Source of the DNA: Gordonia neofelifaecis NRRL B-59395
GTDB taxonomy: Bacteria > Actinomycetota > Actinomycetes > Mycobacteriales > Mycobacteriaceae
Direction: 5' to 3'
Length of the DNA stretch: 64,000 nucleotides
Assembly: GCF_000192435.1 (NCBI RefSeq)
Contig: NZ_AEUD01000004.1
Coordinates: 124,001-188,000, forward strand
Shown here: positions 10,002-19,382 of the stretch, piece by piece
Position numbering within the stretch: position 1 is the first letter of the stretch
Layout of the letters: every line of letters starts with the position of its first letter
The notes under the pieces: generated by a model
The model's input: the letters and a program-made list of their open reading frames with translations, nothing else
Database searches by the model: none
What the model was told of the DNA's origin: nothing
Made by a program: the position numbers and the translations under genes

Positions 10002-10796
10002 ATGCGGCTCACACCAGCTGATGTGCATAACGTCGCGTTCAGCAAACCGCCGATCGGTAAGCGCGGTTACAACGAGGACGAGGTGGATCAGTTCCTCGAC
10101 TTCGTCGAGGCTGAACTCGCACGTCTGATCGATGAGAACACCGACTTGAAGCAGCGCGTCGGCGAACTCGAGACCGAACTGGACGAGGCCCGCGCCGGCG
10201 CCCCGGAAGGTCGTACCCAGGCGTTCACCGCGGTCGCCGAGCAGGCGCCCGCTCCGGCGCCGGAGCCGGCTCCGGCAGCCCCCGTCGCGCAGGACGAGGA
10301 GGCGAGCATGCGAGCCGCCCGCGTTCTGGCGTTGGCTCAGGACACCGCGGACCGGGTCACCGGCAGTGCGCGGAGCGAGGCCGAGGGCCTCATGTCGGAG
10401 GCGCGCCAGCGCTCGGACGCGATGGTCGCGGACGCGCAGTCCAATGCCGATGCGACGCTCGCCGACGCCCGTCAGCGCAGCGAGGCGCTGCTGGCCGACG
10501 CGCAGACGCGCGCCGAGACGCAGGTCCGTCAGGCGCAGGAGCGTGCCGACTTCCTGCAGCGTGACGCCGAGCAGAAGCACACCGAGATCATGACGACGAT
10601 CAACCAGCAGCGCACGGTGCTGGAGGGTCGTATCGAGCAGCTCAAGACCTTCGAGCGCGAGTACCGCACCCGACTCAAGACCTACCTCGAGTCCCAGCTC
10701 GAGGAACTGCAGCAGCGCGGCAGCGCGGCTCCGGTCGAGAGCGGCCAGGCGGCCGGCTACGCACCCGAGGGCGGGTACCCGCAACAGAGCAGCTGA
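10002..10796 (+). CDS. wag31: Polar growth scaffold Wag31/DivIVA
   Basis: Coiled-coil protein that gathers at curved poles and directs tip growth in Mycobacteriales. The N-terminal DivIVA domain has [37 protein letters not shown], followed by a heptad-rich coil, an Ala/Pro-rich insertion (about 70-95, [12 protein letters not shown]) and a long second coiled coil (about 100-245). The 264 residues agree with mycobacterial Wag31. A strong GGGGAGAGG ribosome site precedes the ATG. The position after sepF-yggT is the conserved one. Confidence 0.97.
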   Translation: MRLTPADVHNVAFSKPPIGKRGYNEDEVDQFLDFVEAELARLIDENTDLKQRVGELETELDEARAGAPEGRTQAFTAVAEQAPAPAPEPAPAAPVAQDEEASMRAARVLALAQDTADRVTGSARSEAEGLMSEARQRSDAMVADAQSNADATLADARQRSEALLADAQTRAETQVRQAQERADFLQRDAEQKHTEIMTTINQQRTVLEGRIEQLKTFEREYRTRLKTYLESQLEELQQRGSAAPVESGQAAGYAPEGGYPQQSS

Positions 10797-10852
10797 CCCG
10801 GGTCTGACATCGACGTGTACACGCGCATCTTCTCCGAACCGACGAGGGTGAC

Positions 10853-11563
10853 ATGCTGAGCCTCGCGCTGGCCGCCACCCTCGTCGGTTTCGGCCTTCTG
10901 GTGGTCGCACTCGTGACCAGTAATCTTCCGCTCGCGATCGCCTGCGTGGTGGTCTGCGTGATCGGCCTGATCCTGCTGATCGTCGACACCCTCCGGGCGA
11001 ACCGCCGGGGTGGGACCGGCGCCGAGGACGAACCGCTCTTCACCATTCGCGGCCGCGAGTCCGCGGCCCGCGAGGAGCCGCTCGACGAGGACGCGGATTC
11101 CGCCGAAACCGTGGCCGCCGAAACCGCACACGACGACGAGTGGCACGAGCCGGAAGCCGAGGGCCTGGGCTCCATCGTCTCGACGCCGCAGGAGCCGCTC
11201 GTCGACCAGCCCACCGATCCCGGCAACGGCGAACTCTCGTCTCTGGCCGGCACGCCCGAGCCCGAGGGCGTCCCCAACGGCGACGTCAACGACTACCTGC
11301 GGGCCACCGGATCGTTCCCAGCGGCCTCCCCGGTTCCGCCGCAGACGCCACCGACCTCCGGTGAACCGGCCGGTTACGCCGAAGACCGGGACCCGCAGCA
11401 ACCGGCGGACCCCTATGTCGGGCGTCGTCGACTCGCCGGTGACCCGACCGATGACATCGTCGTGCGGTCGTCCGATCCGGACCTGCCCGCGATGCAGTTC
11501 GTGTGGGAGGATCCGTCGGAGTCGACCGACGGCGGCAAGCCGAAGGGCGACTCGACCGACTGA
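10853..11563 (+). CDS. Membrane protein with acidic disordered tail
   Basis: The 236-residue product has two adjacent membrane helices (about residues 3-22 and 26-46). A long hydrophilic tail rich in Glu, Asp, Pro and Thr follows, with no recognisable domain and a likely cytoplasmic location. A small two-helix membrane protein follows wag31 in mycobacteria too (the Rv2144c position), and this is probably its counterpart with a longer tail. Role unknown. The ATG lies 56 bp after wag31, so co-transcription is likely. Confidence 0.75.
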   Translation: MLSLALAATLVGFGLLVVALVTSNLPLAIACVVVCVIGLILLIVDTLRANRRGGTGAEDEPLFTIRGRESAAREEPLDEDADSAETVAAETAHDDEWHEPEAEGLGSIVSTPQEPLVDQPTDPGNGELSSLAGTPEPEGVPNGDVNDYLRATGSFPAASPVPPQTPPTSGEPAGYAEDRDPQQPADPYVGRRRLAGDPTDDIVVRSSDPDLPAMQFVWEDPSESTDGGKPKGDSTD

Positions 11564-11584
11564 GGGGTCGACGAGTCAGTGCAG

Positions 11585-11590
11585 TACACT
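11585..11590 (+). promoter_or_regulatory. Candidate -10 of the ileS leader transcript
   Basis: TACACT fits the actinobacterial TANNNT -10 pattern. Its predicted start point near 11597 falls just before the first conserved bases of the T-box leader. No convincing -35 hexamer is present. Confidence 0.35.
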
Positions 11591-11597
11591 GGTAGTT

Positions 11598-11830
11598 CGC
11601 AGCGATGATCCGGCCATCACCGGTGAGCTCCCGGAAGAACGGACCGACGACGGTCTCAGTAGAACCGGGCGGGCGCGGCCCGAAACAGCCGCACCGATGA
11701 GAGGCGCATTCGTCGAGAGTGCGCAAGCGGGGTGGTACCGCGCTACGACCGCCGGGCACTGAGCCCGCCGGCGATGCGTCCCCGTGCCGAGAAGAGCCGA
11801 CCACGGTCGGCGAGCACCAGGCACGAGGAG
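11598..11830 (+). promoter_or_regulatory. T-box riboswitch controlling ileS (translational type)
   Basis: The leader carries the invariant T-box sequence TGGTACCGCG at 11733-11742, which pairs with the uncharged tRNA acceptor end. Upstream, the short stem I region contains Ile ATC codons at 11608-11610 and 11616-11618 (CCGG-CCATCA-CCGG) as specifier candidates, as expected for tRNA-Ile. It matches the ultrashort-stem-I ileS T-boxes of actinobacteria that control translation. No terminator with a U run follows; instead the region downstream of the T-box can pair around the ribosome site GAGGAG (11826-11831). Uncharged tRNA-Ile should raise IleRS synthesis. Confidence 0.88.
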
Positions 11831-11836
11831 CAGCGC

Positions 11837-14800
11837 GTGAGCGATCAGACCCCAGAATCCGTCCACACCACCCCCGGACACGCCTATCCGATCGTCGATC
11901 TGACGGACGGCACCGGGCCGGGCGCGCCGTCGTTCCCCCGGGTCGAGGAGACCGTCCTGAAGTACTGGGACGACGACGACACGTTCAAGGCGTCGATCGC
12001 CAACCGTGAGGGCGCACCGGAGTTCGTCTTCTACGACGGCCCGCCGTTCGCGAACGGACTCCCGCACTACGGTCACCTGCTGACCGGTTACGTCAAGGAC
12101 GTCGTGCCGCGCTACCAGACCATGCGCGGCAAGAAGGTCGACCGTCGCTTCGGTTGGGACACCCACGGCCTGCCCGCCGAACTCGAGGCCGAACGCCAGC
12201 TCGGGATCACCGACAAGTCGGAGATCGAGAAGATGGGCGTCGACAAGTTCAACGAGTACTGCCGCGACTCGGTGCTGCGCTACACCGGTGAGTGGCGTGA
12301 CTACGTGACCCGTCAGGCCCGCTGGGTCGACTTCGACAACGACTACAAGACGCTCGATCTCGACTTCATGGAGTCGGTGATGTGGGCGTTCAAGAGCCTG
12401 CACGACAAAGGCCTGGTCTACCAGGGCTACCGCGTGCTGCCGTACTCCTGGTACGAGCAGACGCCGCTGAGCAATCAGGAGTCCAAGCTCGACGACGCGT
12501 ACCGGATGCGCCAGGATCCGGCGCTCACGGTCACGATGCCGCTGGTGGTCGATGCCGAGTCGCCGCTCGCCGCGCTCGACGGCGTCAACGCGCTGATCTG
12601 GACCACGACGCCGTGGACGCTGCCGTCGAACCTCGCGATCGCCGTGCACCCGGAGACCGAGTACTCCCATGTGCGGACCGAGGACGGCGGCGAGTATCTG
12701 ATGGCGAGCGCGCTCGTCGGTGCGTACAAGAAGGAGCTGGGGGAGCCCGAGACCCTCGGCACCTACCTCGGCAGGGAACTCGCGGGCCTGAGCTACCGGC
12801 CGCCGTTCGACTTCTTCGTCGGGCACGCGAATGCGCACGTGATCCTGTTGGCGGACTACGTGACCACCGACAGCGGCACCGGTGTGGTCCACCTGGCGCC
12901 GGCGTTCGGTGAAGAGGACATGGACGTCTCGACCGCGAACGGGATCGAGGTCGTGCAGCCGCTCGATCCGGGCGGCCGCTTCACCGACCTGGTGCCGCCG
13001 TACGAGGGCCAGATGGTCTTCGACGCCAATCCGAACATCATCAAGGATCTCAAGGCCGCCGATGCGCGGAGCGCGGTGAGCGGGTCGAGTCAGCAGGGCC
13101 GGATCCTGCGGCACGAGACCATCGAGCACTCCTACCCGCACTCGTGGCGGTCGGGCCAGCCGCTGATCTACATGGCGGTGCCGTCGTGGTTCGTCGCCGT
13201 AACCGAGATCAAGGACCGGATGCTCGAGCTGAACCAGGAGATCACCTGGTCGCCGTCGCACATCCGCGACGGTCAGTTCGGCAAGTGGCTCGCCGGCGCC
13301 AAGGACTGGAACATCAGCCGGAATCGCTACTGGGGAGCCCCGATCCCGGTCTGGATCTCCGACGATCCGGCGCATCCGCGCGTCGACGTGTACGGCAGCC
13401 TCGACGAGATGGAGCGCGACTTCGGCGTGCGCCCGGACAATCTGCACCGTCCGCACATCGACGAGCTGACCCGTCCGAACCCGGACGATCCGACCGGGCG
13501 GTCGACCATGCGGCGGGTGCCGGAAGTGCTCGACTGCTGGTTCGAGTCCGGGTCCATGCCCTATGCGCAGGTCCACTACCCGTTCGAGAACACCGAGTGG
13601 TTCGACGGAGACCCGGCGTCCGGCGTGCTGCCGCACAACCCGGGCGACTTCATCGTGGAGTACAACGGGCAGACTCGCGGCTGGTTCTACAACCTGCACG
13701 TCCTGGCCACCGCGCTCTTCGACCGTCCCGCGTTCAAGACGGTCGCCGCGCACGGCATCGTGCTGGGCGACGACGGCCAGAAGATGAGCAAGTCCAAGCG
13801 GAACTACCCGGACGTCAACGAGGTCTTCGACCGCGACGGCTCCGACGCCATGCGCTGGTTCCTGATGGCGAGTCCCATCCTGCGCGGCGGCAACCTGGTG
13901 GTCACCGAGCGCGGCATCCGCGAGGGCGTCCGTCAGGCGCTGCTGCCGATGTGGAATGCGTACAGCTTCCTGCAGCTCTACGCGGATCGTCAGGCGACGT
14001 GGCGCACCGATTCCGAGAACGTCCTGGATCGGTACATCCTGGCCAAGCTCGCCCAGACGCGCGACGAGATGACCGAGGCGCTCGACGTCTACGACATCGC
14101 GGGTGCCTGCGAGAGCTTCCGCGAGTTCTGCGAGTCGCTGACCAACTGGTATGTGCGGCGGTCGCGGGCGCGGTTCTGGGCGGGACAGGACGAGGACGCC
14201 GACGCCTTCGACACGCTGTACACGGTGCTCGAGGTGGCCGGCCGGCTGGCCGCCCCGCTGCTTCCGCTGGCGACCGAGGCGATGTGGCGCGGGCTCACCG
14301 GAGAGCGGTCGGTGCACCTGACCGACTGGCCGACGGCCGAGGAACTGCCGTCGGACGCGGACCTGGTGGCCGCGATGGATCAGGTCCAGGCCGTGTGTTC
14401 GGTGGCTTCGAGCGTGCGCAAGGCGAACAAGCTGCGCGTGCGCCTGCCGCTGCCGGCACTGACCGTCGCGTCGCCGACCGCCGAGCAGATGGCGCCGTAC
14501 ACCGGACTCATCGCCGAGGAGATGAACGTCAAGGAGGTCGTCCTCTCGACCGACGTGGACGCCGTCGGCCGGGTGGAGGTGGCGGTCAACGCGCGCGCTG
14601 CGGGTCCGCGCATCGGCAAGGACGTCCAACGCGCGATCAAGGCCGTCAAGTCCGGGAACTGGGAGTTCGGTTCCGATGCCGAGACCGGTGAGCAGACCGT
14701 CGTCGCCGATGGCATCGAGCTGAAGGGCGAGGAGTTCAGCCGCAAGCTGGTCGCCGTCGCCCCCGACTCGACGGCGGAGATGCCCGGCGGCGGGGGACTG

Positions 14801-15079
14801 GTCGTGCTCGACACCGCCGTCACCCCGGAGCTCGAGGCCGAGGGCTGGGCCAAGGACCGAGTGCGCGAACTGCAGGACGCGCGCCGCAGCCTGGGACTGG
14901 ACATCTCCGACCGCATCTCGGTGCGGTTGGTGGTGCCGGCCGACAAGGTCGAGGTCGCCACGCAGCACGCCGGGCTCATCTCGGGCGAGGTCCTCGCGAC
15001 CGCCTTCGACGTCACCACCGGCGACGCCGCGGCGATCGAGCTCGGTGACGGCGTCACCGCGGACGTCGCGAAGGTCTAG
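11837..15079 (+). CDS. ileS: Isoleucyl-tRNA synthetase, eukaryote-like type
   Basis: Charges tRNA-Ile; class I synthetase of about 1080 residues. The signature motif appears as GLPHYGH (about residue 75), followed by GWDTHGLP, and the KMSKSKRN loop lies near residue 648. A large editing (CP1) domain and the anticodon-binding and C-terminal domains complete it. The HYGH form and the length mark the IleRS2 (eukaryote-like) branch, known in other bacteria for low mupirocin sensitivity. I chose the GTG at 11837, after a GAGGAG ribosome site and downstream of the T-box; the frame stays open upstream through the leader but that part is not coding. Confidence 0.96.
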   Translation: MSDQTPESVHTTPGHAYPIVDLTDGTGPGAPSFPRVEETVLKYWDDDDTFKASIANREGAPEFVFYDGPPFANGLPHYGHLLTGYVKDVVPRYQTMRGKKVDRRFGWDTHGLPAELEAERQLGITDKSEIEKMGVDKFNEYCRDSVLRYTGEWRDYVTRQARWVDFDNDYKTLDLDFMESVMWAFKSLHDKGLVYQGYRVLPYSWYEQTPLSNQESKLDDAYRMRQDPALTVTMPLVVDAESPLAALDGVNALIWTTTPWTLPSNLAIAVHPETEYSHVRTEDGGEYLMASALVGAYKKELGEPETLGTYLGRELAGLSYRPPFDFFVGHANAHVILLADYVTTDSGTGVVHLAPAFGEEDMDVSTANGIEVVQPLDPGGRFTDLVPPYEGQMVFDANPNIIKDLKAADARSAVSGSSQQGRILRHETIEHSYPHSWRSGQPLIYMAVPSWFVAVTEIKDRMLELNQEITWSPSHIRDGQFGKWLAGAKDWNISRNRYWGAPIPVWISDDPAHPRVDVYGSLDEMERDFGVRPDNLHRPHIDELTRPNPDDPTGRSTMRRVPEVLDCWFESGSMPYAQVHYPFENTEWFDGDPASGVLPHNPGDFIVEYNGQTRGWFYNLHVLATALFDRPAFKTVAAHGIVLGDDGQKMSKSKRNYPDVNEVFDRDGSDAMRWFLMASPILRGGNLVVTERGIREGVRQALLPMWNAYSFLQLYADRQATWRTDSENVLDRYILAKLAQTRDEMTEALDVYDIAGACESFREFCESLTNWYVRRSRARFWAGQDEDADAFDTLYTVLEVAGRLAAPLLPLATEAMWRGLTGERSVHLTDWPTAEELPSDADLVAAMDQVQAVCSVASSVRKANKLRVRLPLPALTVASPTAEQMAPYTGLIAEEMNVKEVVLSTDVDAVGRVEVAVNARAAGPRIGKDVQRAIKAVKSGNWEFGSDAETGEQTVVADGIELKGEEFSRKLVAVAPDSTAEMPGGGGLVVLDTAVTPELEAEGWAKDRVRELQDARRSLGLDISDRISVRLVVPADKVEVATQHAGLISGEVLATAFDVTTGDAAAIELGDGVTADVAKV

Positions 15080-15087
15080 GAGTTCGA

Positions 15088-15138
15088 ATCGGCAGTGTTC
15101 GGTGTGACCATCTCGTGGTCACACCGAACACTGCCGAT
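15088..15138. terminator. Bidirectional terminator between ileS and the SGNH hydrolase gene
   Basis: Two perfect 23-nt arms (15088-15110 and 15116-15138) with the 5-nt loop TCTCG. The left arm begins ATCGGCAGTGTTCGG. It starts 8 bases after the ileS stop and ends 2 bases before the last base of the convergent gene, so it serves both strands. It lacks a U tract. Confidence 0.85.
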
Positions 15139-15140
15139 GT

Positions 15141-15893
15141 CTAGCGGAGCGTCGGGTACTTCGGCGAGAGGGCGTCGCCGCTGGAGGTGCCGCGCAGGCG
15201 TCGACCGATCCAGGGACCGGCGAACTCGGTGAGCCACCGCCAGTTCTCGGCGCGCTGCTGCGCCGCGGACAGTTCCGGCAGAGGTGCCAGTTCGAGAGGC
15301 CGCAGCGAATGGTCGACGCCGAGCGCGTCGAGGACGGCGATCGCCATGCGCTGGTGGCCCGCCGACGACATGTGGAGACGGTCGAAGTCCCACAGACGGA
15401 CGTCTCGGTAGTCCTCGATCCGCCAGAAGTCCACGATCGTCGCGCCGTGCCGGTCGGCGATCTCGCGGACGCCTTCGTTGTAGATGGCGAAGCGCCCGCG
15501 GAGGGCGTTGAAGAGGGGCCAGCCGCCGGGGTCGTGGGCGGTGAACAGGACGATGCGCGCCCCGGAGGCCGACAGTCTGGCGACCGCGTCGTCGTAGTCG
15601 GACATCAGCGCGTCGATGTCGACCTTGGGCCGCAGGATGTCGTTGCCGCCGGCGTAGATGGTGATCAGGTCCGGATCGAGGGCGAGGGCCGGGCCCACCT
15701 GCTCGTCGATCACCGGACCGAGCTTGCGGCCTCGGATGGCGAGGTTCGCGTAGCGGCTCTGCGGGTCGAGCCGAGCGAGCTCGTCGGCGACGCGGTCCGC
15801 CCAGCCGCGGACACCGTTGGGGAGATCGGGGTCGGGGTCGCCGACCCCTTCGGTGAAGGAGTCGCCGAGTGCTGCATATCGAAGGTAGGACAC
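15141..15893 (-). CDS. SGNH/GDSL-family hydrolase
   Basis: Cytoplasmic esterase- or lipase-like hydrolase of 250 residues, with no signal peptide. The four SGNH blocks are visible: ALGDSFTEGVGD (nucleophile Ser near residue 11), the block II Gly region around NLAIRGRKLG, the GGND block (IYAGGNDIL) and the C-terminal DRLHMSSAGHQRMA with the catalytic Asp and His. The substrate cannot be told from sequence. The start is taken at the GTG giving VSYLRYAALGDS; longer versions lack family similarity. Confidence 0.85.
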   Translation of the reverse strand: MSYLRYAALGDSFTEGVGDPDPDLPNGVRGWADRVADELARLDPQSRYANLAIRGRKLGPVIDEQVGPALALDPDLITIYAGGNDILRPKVDIDALMSDYDDAVARLSASGARIVLFTAHDPGGWPLFNALRGRFAIYNEGVREIADRHGATIVDFWRIEDYRDVRLWDFDRLHMSSAGHQRMAIAVLDALGVDHSLRPLELAPLPELSAAQQRAENWRWLTEFAGPWIGRRLRGTSSGDALSPKYPTLR

Positions 15894-15960
15894 GTCTGTC
15901 GAGGTTACGCCCGACCTGCGAGGTGCCTGAGCGGCTGACGGCAGTGTCCGATGGCGGCGA

Positions 15961-15966
15961 TAGAAT
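15961..15966 (+). promoter_or_regulatory. -10 element of a probably leaderless transcript
   Basis: TAGAAT lies only 6 bases before the ATG at 15973, so transcription would begin at or next to the A of the start codon. No ribosome site precedes that ATG, which supports leaderless translation. Confidence 0.5.
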
Positions 15967-15972
15967 CGGTGC

Positions 15973-16158
15973 ATGAGCGGCGACGATCTCGAACGGCTCC
16001 AGCGCTGGGAGGACAACGGAGCGCAGTGGGAGATCGTCTCCCTGCGACCGGATTCGGCGACGATCGCACTGCTGCGGTGTGACGCGGGCGAGGAGGTCGA
16101 TCGGTTCACGACGCGCGATGCGCGAGTGCTGGCACTGTGCCGTAGGCGCCGTGACTGA
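15973..16158 (+). CDS. Conserved small protein upstream of dinB
   Basis: A 61-residue soluble protein ([20 protein letters not shown], then a beta-strand-rich segment [27 protein letters not shown]). I do not recognise a named family from sequence alone, though small proteins of this kind occur next to dinB in relatives. It overlaps dinB by 8 bp, so the two are probably translated together. The start has no Shine-Dalgarno site but sits right behind a good -10, as in leaderless mRNAs. Confidence 0.7.
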   Translation: MSGDDLERLQRWEDNGAQWEIVSLRPDSATIALLRCDAGEEVDRFTTRDARVLALCRRRRD

Positions 16159-17530
16159 GCCCGAGTCCGAGCGCAGTACGCGGTGGGTGCTGCACATCGA
16201 CATGGACGCGTTCTTCGCGTCCGTGGAACAGCTGACCCGGCCCACGCTCGCCGGACGCCCGGTACTGGTCGGTGGGGCAGGCGGGCGAGGGGTGGTCGCC
16301 GGTGCGAGTTACGAGTCGCGGGTCTTCGGTGCCCACTCGGCGATGCCCATGCATCAAGCGCGGCGGCTCGTCGGCGGCGCGGCCGTCGTGGTCCCACCGC
16401 GCGGGTCGGTGTATCGCGTCGTCAGCGGTCGGGTGTTCGATGTGGTCCGATCGTTCGTGCCGATCATCGAGACCCTGTCGTTCGACGAGGCGTTCGGTGA
16501 GCCCGCCGAACTCGCCGGCGCCACCGTCGCCGAGGCCCTCGCTTTCGCCGAGCGCCTGCGAGCGTCGATCCGGGAGCAGACCGGACTGCCGGCGTCGGTC
16601 GGGTTCGGATCGGGCAAGCAGATCGCGAAGATCGCGTCAGGCATGGCGAAACCCGATGGGGTGCGCGTGATCTCGCCGTCGTCGGAGCTGGAGTTCCTGC
16701 AGGAGCTGCCGGTTCGGAAGCTGTGGGGAATCGGGCCGGTGACCGGAGACCGGCTGGCGCGGCTGGGTGTGGAGACGATCGGTCACCTCGCGGCGCTGTC
16801 GGACGCGGAGGTCGTCTCCGTCCTCGGCGCGACGAACGGCCCGGCGCTGCATCGGCTCGCGCAAGGCGTCGACGACCGTCCGGTCATGGAGCGAGCCGAG
16901 GCGAAGCAGATCAGCGCGGAGTCGACGTTCCCGGTCGACATCGTCGACGCGCCGGCGCTGCGGATCGCGGTAGCCGGTGCCGCAGCCGGAGCTCACCGCA
17001 GGCTGGCAGCTGACGGTCGCGGCGCGCGGACCGTCGTCGTGAAGCTCCGACGGTCGGACATGTCGATCCTGACGCGGTCCATCACCCTGCCCGGTGCGAC
17101 CACCGATCTCGACGTACTGACCGCGGCCGCGCATCGGGTGACGCTCGATCCTCTCGAGGTCGGGCCGATCCGGTTGGTCGGAGTCGGATACTCGGGTCTG
17201 TCCGACGCGCAGCAGGAGTCGCTCTTCCCGGGGCTCGGAGACGAGCCGAACACCGGCGACGCCCAGCCGCAGGCTGCGGACCCGGTTGCCCCGGAGGAGC
17301 ATGCGCGTGAATCAGACCCGGCGGACTGGCCGACGGGGACCGACGTCCACCATCCCGATCACGGTCACGGTTGGGTTCAGGGCGGCGGCCACGGATTCGT
17401 CACGGTCCGGTTCGAGACGCGTGCGACCGGGCCCGGCAGGGCGTACACGTTCCGGCTGCCCGAGCCGGCCCTGACACGCGCCGACCCGCTGGACAGTCTC
17501 GGCTGGGAACTGTCGGACGACGAGACCTGA
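16151..17530 (+). CDS. dinB: DNA polymerase IV (Y family)
   Basis: Translesion polymerase of 459 residues. Catalytic motifs are [13 protein letters not shown] near the N-terminus and [10 protein letters not shown] (about residues 112-121) with the Asp-Glu pair. The helix-hairpin-helix segment [27 protein letters not shown] and a little-finger domain follow. The tail after about residue 350 is long and Pro/Asp/Glu-rich and ends in a compact segment ([21 protein letters not shown]), as in the longer mycobacterial DinB proteins. I saw no clear QxxLF beta-clamp motif, although QESLFPGLG near residue 355 is a candidate. The start is the GTG overlapping the upstream small gene. Confidence 0.92.
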   Translation: MTEPESERSTRWVLHIDMDAFFASVEQLTRPTLAGRPVLVGGAGGRGVVAGASYESRVFGAHSAMPMHQARRLVGGAAVVVPPRGSVYRVVSGRVFDVVRSFVPIIETLSFDEAFGEPAELAGATVAEALAFAERLRASIREQTGLPASVGFGSGKQIAKIASGMAKPDGVRVISPSSELEFLQELPVRKLWGIGPVTGDRLARLGVETIGHLAALSDAEVVSVLGATNGPALHRLAQGVDDRPVMERAEAKQISAESTFPVDIVDAPALRIAVAGAAAGAHRRLAADGRGARTVVVKLRRSDMSILTRSITLPGATTDLDVLTAAAHRVTLDPLEVGPIRLVGVGYSGLSDAQQESLFPGLGDEPNTGDAQPQAADPVAPEEHARESDPADWPTGTDVHHPDHGHGWVQGGGHGFVTVRFETRATGPGRAYTFRLPEPALTRADPLDSLGWELSDDET

Positions 17531-17549
17531 CCCCGTGCGCGGAACGGGT

Positions 17550-18500
17550 TCAGGCGGGCGATGAGGCGGCGAAGAACGCGGCGACGGCCTTCGCGTCGGC
17601 TCCTGCGGACAGCAGCGCGATCAGTGCGGTCCGGGCCTGCGGGGCACGCAGCCACGGCGAGAAGATCGCGCCCGCTCGGACCAGATCGACGCCGCCCCCA
17701 CCGCCGCCGTACGTCGGCTCCACCTCGCCGTACGGGACGCGCGTCGACACGACGACCACGACGTTCCGCTGTACCGCGAGATTCACCTCCGCGGTGATGT
17801 CCGGATGGGTGTTGCCGGAGCCCGTCGCCGATAACACGATCCCGGCGGCGCGCTGCGCCACTGCGGACGCGATGGTTCCCGGCGACACGCCGGGGTACAG
17901 GGCGAGCAGATCGACGCGAGCCGGGTGACCGTCGGGGAGCACGTCGGAGACCAGTGGTCGGGGCAGGTTCGGGTGCACGGTGTCGAATGCGGCGACGTCC
18001 GTGGTGGACGTCTTGAACACGCCGCGGGCGCCCAGCACCCGGCCGCCGAGCGCCACGAGCACGCCGCGTCCACGTGTATCCGGATCGGCGGCGAGGGCGA
18101 CGGCCGCGGCGATGTTGGCCGGCCCGTCGGCCAGCGGATGGTCGGCGGCGAACTGGGCACCGGTGAAGATCACCGGGCGGGGATCGGTGGCGAAGACGTC
18201 GGCGAGATACGCGGTCTCCTCCAGGGTGTCGGTGCCGTGCGTCACCACGACGCCTGTCACCGCGGGATCGTCGAGCGCCTCGCCGATGGCGGCGACGATG
18301 GAGAACTGGTCGCGGACGGTCATCGCGGACGAGTCCTTGACCATCAGTTCGATCGGCCTCACGCTGACATCGGCGGTGGTCTCGGGAACGAGATCGGCGG
18401 CGTGCAGGACGGGGACGGTCCCGTCTGCGGTGGTCTGCGAGGCGGCGGTGCCGCCGGTGGTGATCATCACGACCTGACGTGTGGAGGCTCCAGTCATCAT
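17550..18500 (-). CDS. L-asparaginase
   Basis: Hydrolyses L-asparagine to aspartate and ammonia; 316 residues. Both threonine signatures are present: VVMITTGGTAAS with the nucleophile Thr near the N-terminus, and VVTHGTDTLEETAYLAD with the second Thr and the Asp. FTGAQ and the C-terminal VVVVSTRVPYGEV fit the family. There is no signal peptide, so it is probably the cytoplasmic form. The start is placed at one of two adjacent ATG codons (18498-18500 or 18495-18497). It converges on dinB with only a 19-bp gap. Confidence 0.9.
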   Translation of the reverse strand: MMTGASTRQVVMITTGGTAASQTTADGTVPVLHAADLVPETTADVSVRPIELMVKDSSAMTVRDQFSIVAAIGEALDDPAVTGVVVTHGTDTLEETAYLADVFATDPRPVIFTGAQFAADHPLADGPANIAAAVALAADPDTRGRGVLVALGGRVLGARGVFKTSTTDVAAFDTVHPNLPRPLVSDVLPDGHPARVDLLALYPGVSPGTIASAVAQRAAGIVLSATGSGNTHPDITAEVNLAVQRNVVVVVSTRVPYGEVEPTYGGGGGGVDLVRAGAIFSPWLRAPQARTALIALLSAGADAKAVAAFFAASSPA

Positions 18501-18683
18501 GCTCGTCCCGAAGGGCTCGTGGCAGCTCAGGCATTCGATGCGGACCACTCGAGATGCGGGACCGGAGCCTGGCCCGCAGGTCGCGTGGGGCGGACGAGAC
18601 AGATGAGATCAACCTGAGAGATCCCCTTGCGGCCGGTGAGCAAGTGTGCGGATCGCAGCGACTTTGGCATAGTGGTTTGGGTT

Positions 18684-18700
18684 CGGGCCCGTAGGGCCCG
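18684..18700 (+). other. GC-rich hairpin in the 5' region of the MTB12-like gene
   Basis: CGGGCCC and GGGCCCG pair around a GTA loop, 33 bases before the lipoprotein start. It could stabilise the leader or end upstream transcription; nothing more can be said. Confidence 0.35.
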
Positions 18701-18732
18701 CTCGAAACAGACCAATGTGAGGACTTATTCCG

Positions 18733-19311
18733 GTGAACATTCGCAAAATCGTGACCGGTGCCGTGCTGGCCGGCGCCATCGCTGCGACCGCGGCGTGCGG
18801 CAGTGACAACTCCGACGTGCCGCCGGTGCCGAGCGCTACCACCACCACTGAAGCTGCCACGACCAGCGCTGCGACCGGCACCGAGGCCGAGATGACGAAC
18901 CCGAACAAGGTTCCCGGCGTCGCCGCACTGAACGACATGCTGCAGAAGGCACTCGACCCGAGCATCAAGGCGTCGGAGAAGACCGACCTCGTCGAGGGTT
19001 CCCAGATCGACCCGAACCTGTTCAACCAGCTGGTGAAGGCGAAGAAGGACAACCCCGACGTCACCTACCAGATCAAGAAGCCGATCCTGAAGGCCGGCCC
19101 CAACAAGGCCAAGGTCAAGGTCGAGGTGAAGCTCCCGAACAACCCGCCGACCAAGATCGACGCGTCGATCGTCTTCGACAACGGCCGGTGGAAGCTGTCG
19201 AAGGAGACCGTCTGCCCGCTGCTGAGCCAGACCGACGTCCAGTCGCCGCTCTGCGCCGCAGCCCAGAGCAAGGCCAAGAGCGCGGTCTCGAGCAAGAAGG
19301 CCGCAGGCTGA
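18733..19311 (+). CDS. MTB12-like secreted lipoprotein
   Basis: The 192-residue protein has a lipoprotein signal peptide (MNIRKIVTGAVLAGAIAATAACGSD) with the acylated Cys at about residue 22, then a Thr/Ala-rich spacer. A C-terminal domain (about 60-170) resembles mycobacterial low molecular weight antigen MTB12/CFP-2: PGVAALNDMLQKALDP, LVEGSQ, and a closing IVFDNGRWKLSKETVCPLL. Its function is unknown. It starts with GTG. The lysine-rich tail (KAKSAVSSKKAAG) is unusual and may contact the wall. Confidence 0.8.
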   Translation: MNIRKIVTGAVLAGAIAATAACGSDNSDVPPVPSATTTTEAATTSAATGTEAEMTNPNKVPGVAALNDMLQKALDPSIKASEKTDLVEGSQIDPNLFNQLVKAKKDNPDVTYQIKKPILKAGPNKAKVKVEVKLPNNPPTKIDASIVFDNGRWKLSKETVCPLLSQTDVQSPLCAAAQSKAKSAVSSKKAAG

Positions 19312-19331
19312 TCTGATCCGGACGGATCCCG

Positions 19332-19382
19332 TTCACCCTCGCCGGGCCGAAGTCACTCCGACTTCCGCCAGGCGAGGGTGAA
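19332..19382. terminator. Convergent-gene hairpin overlapping a 3' coding end
   Basis: Outer arms TTCACCCTCGCC (19332-19343) and GGCGAGGGTGAA (19371-19382) are perfectly complementary and enclose a small inner GAAGT/ACTTC stem. It lies after the MTB12-like gene, while its right arm is inside the last codons of the minus-strand lipoprotein gene, so one element probably ends both transcripts. Confidence 0.6.

Noticed and set aside
11576..14968. 1130-codon open frame antisense to ileS
   Set aside because: Third-position G+C bias of ileS creates stop-free antisense frames; the product shows no domain and ileS is certain.
15083..15100. TTCGAATC resembling a tRNA T-arm after ileS
   Set aside because: No acceptor, D or anticodon stem can be drawn around it; it belongs to the edge of the terminator hairpin.
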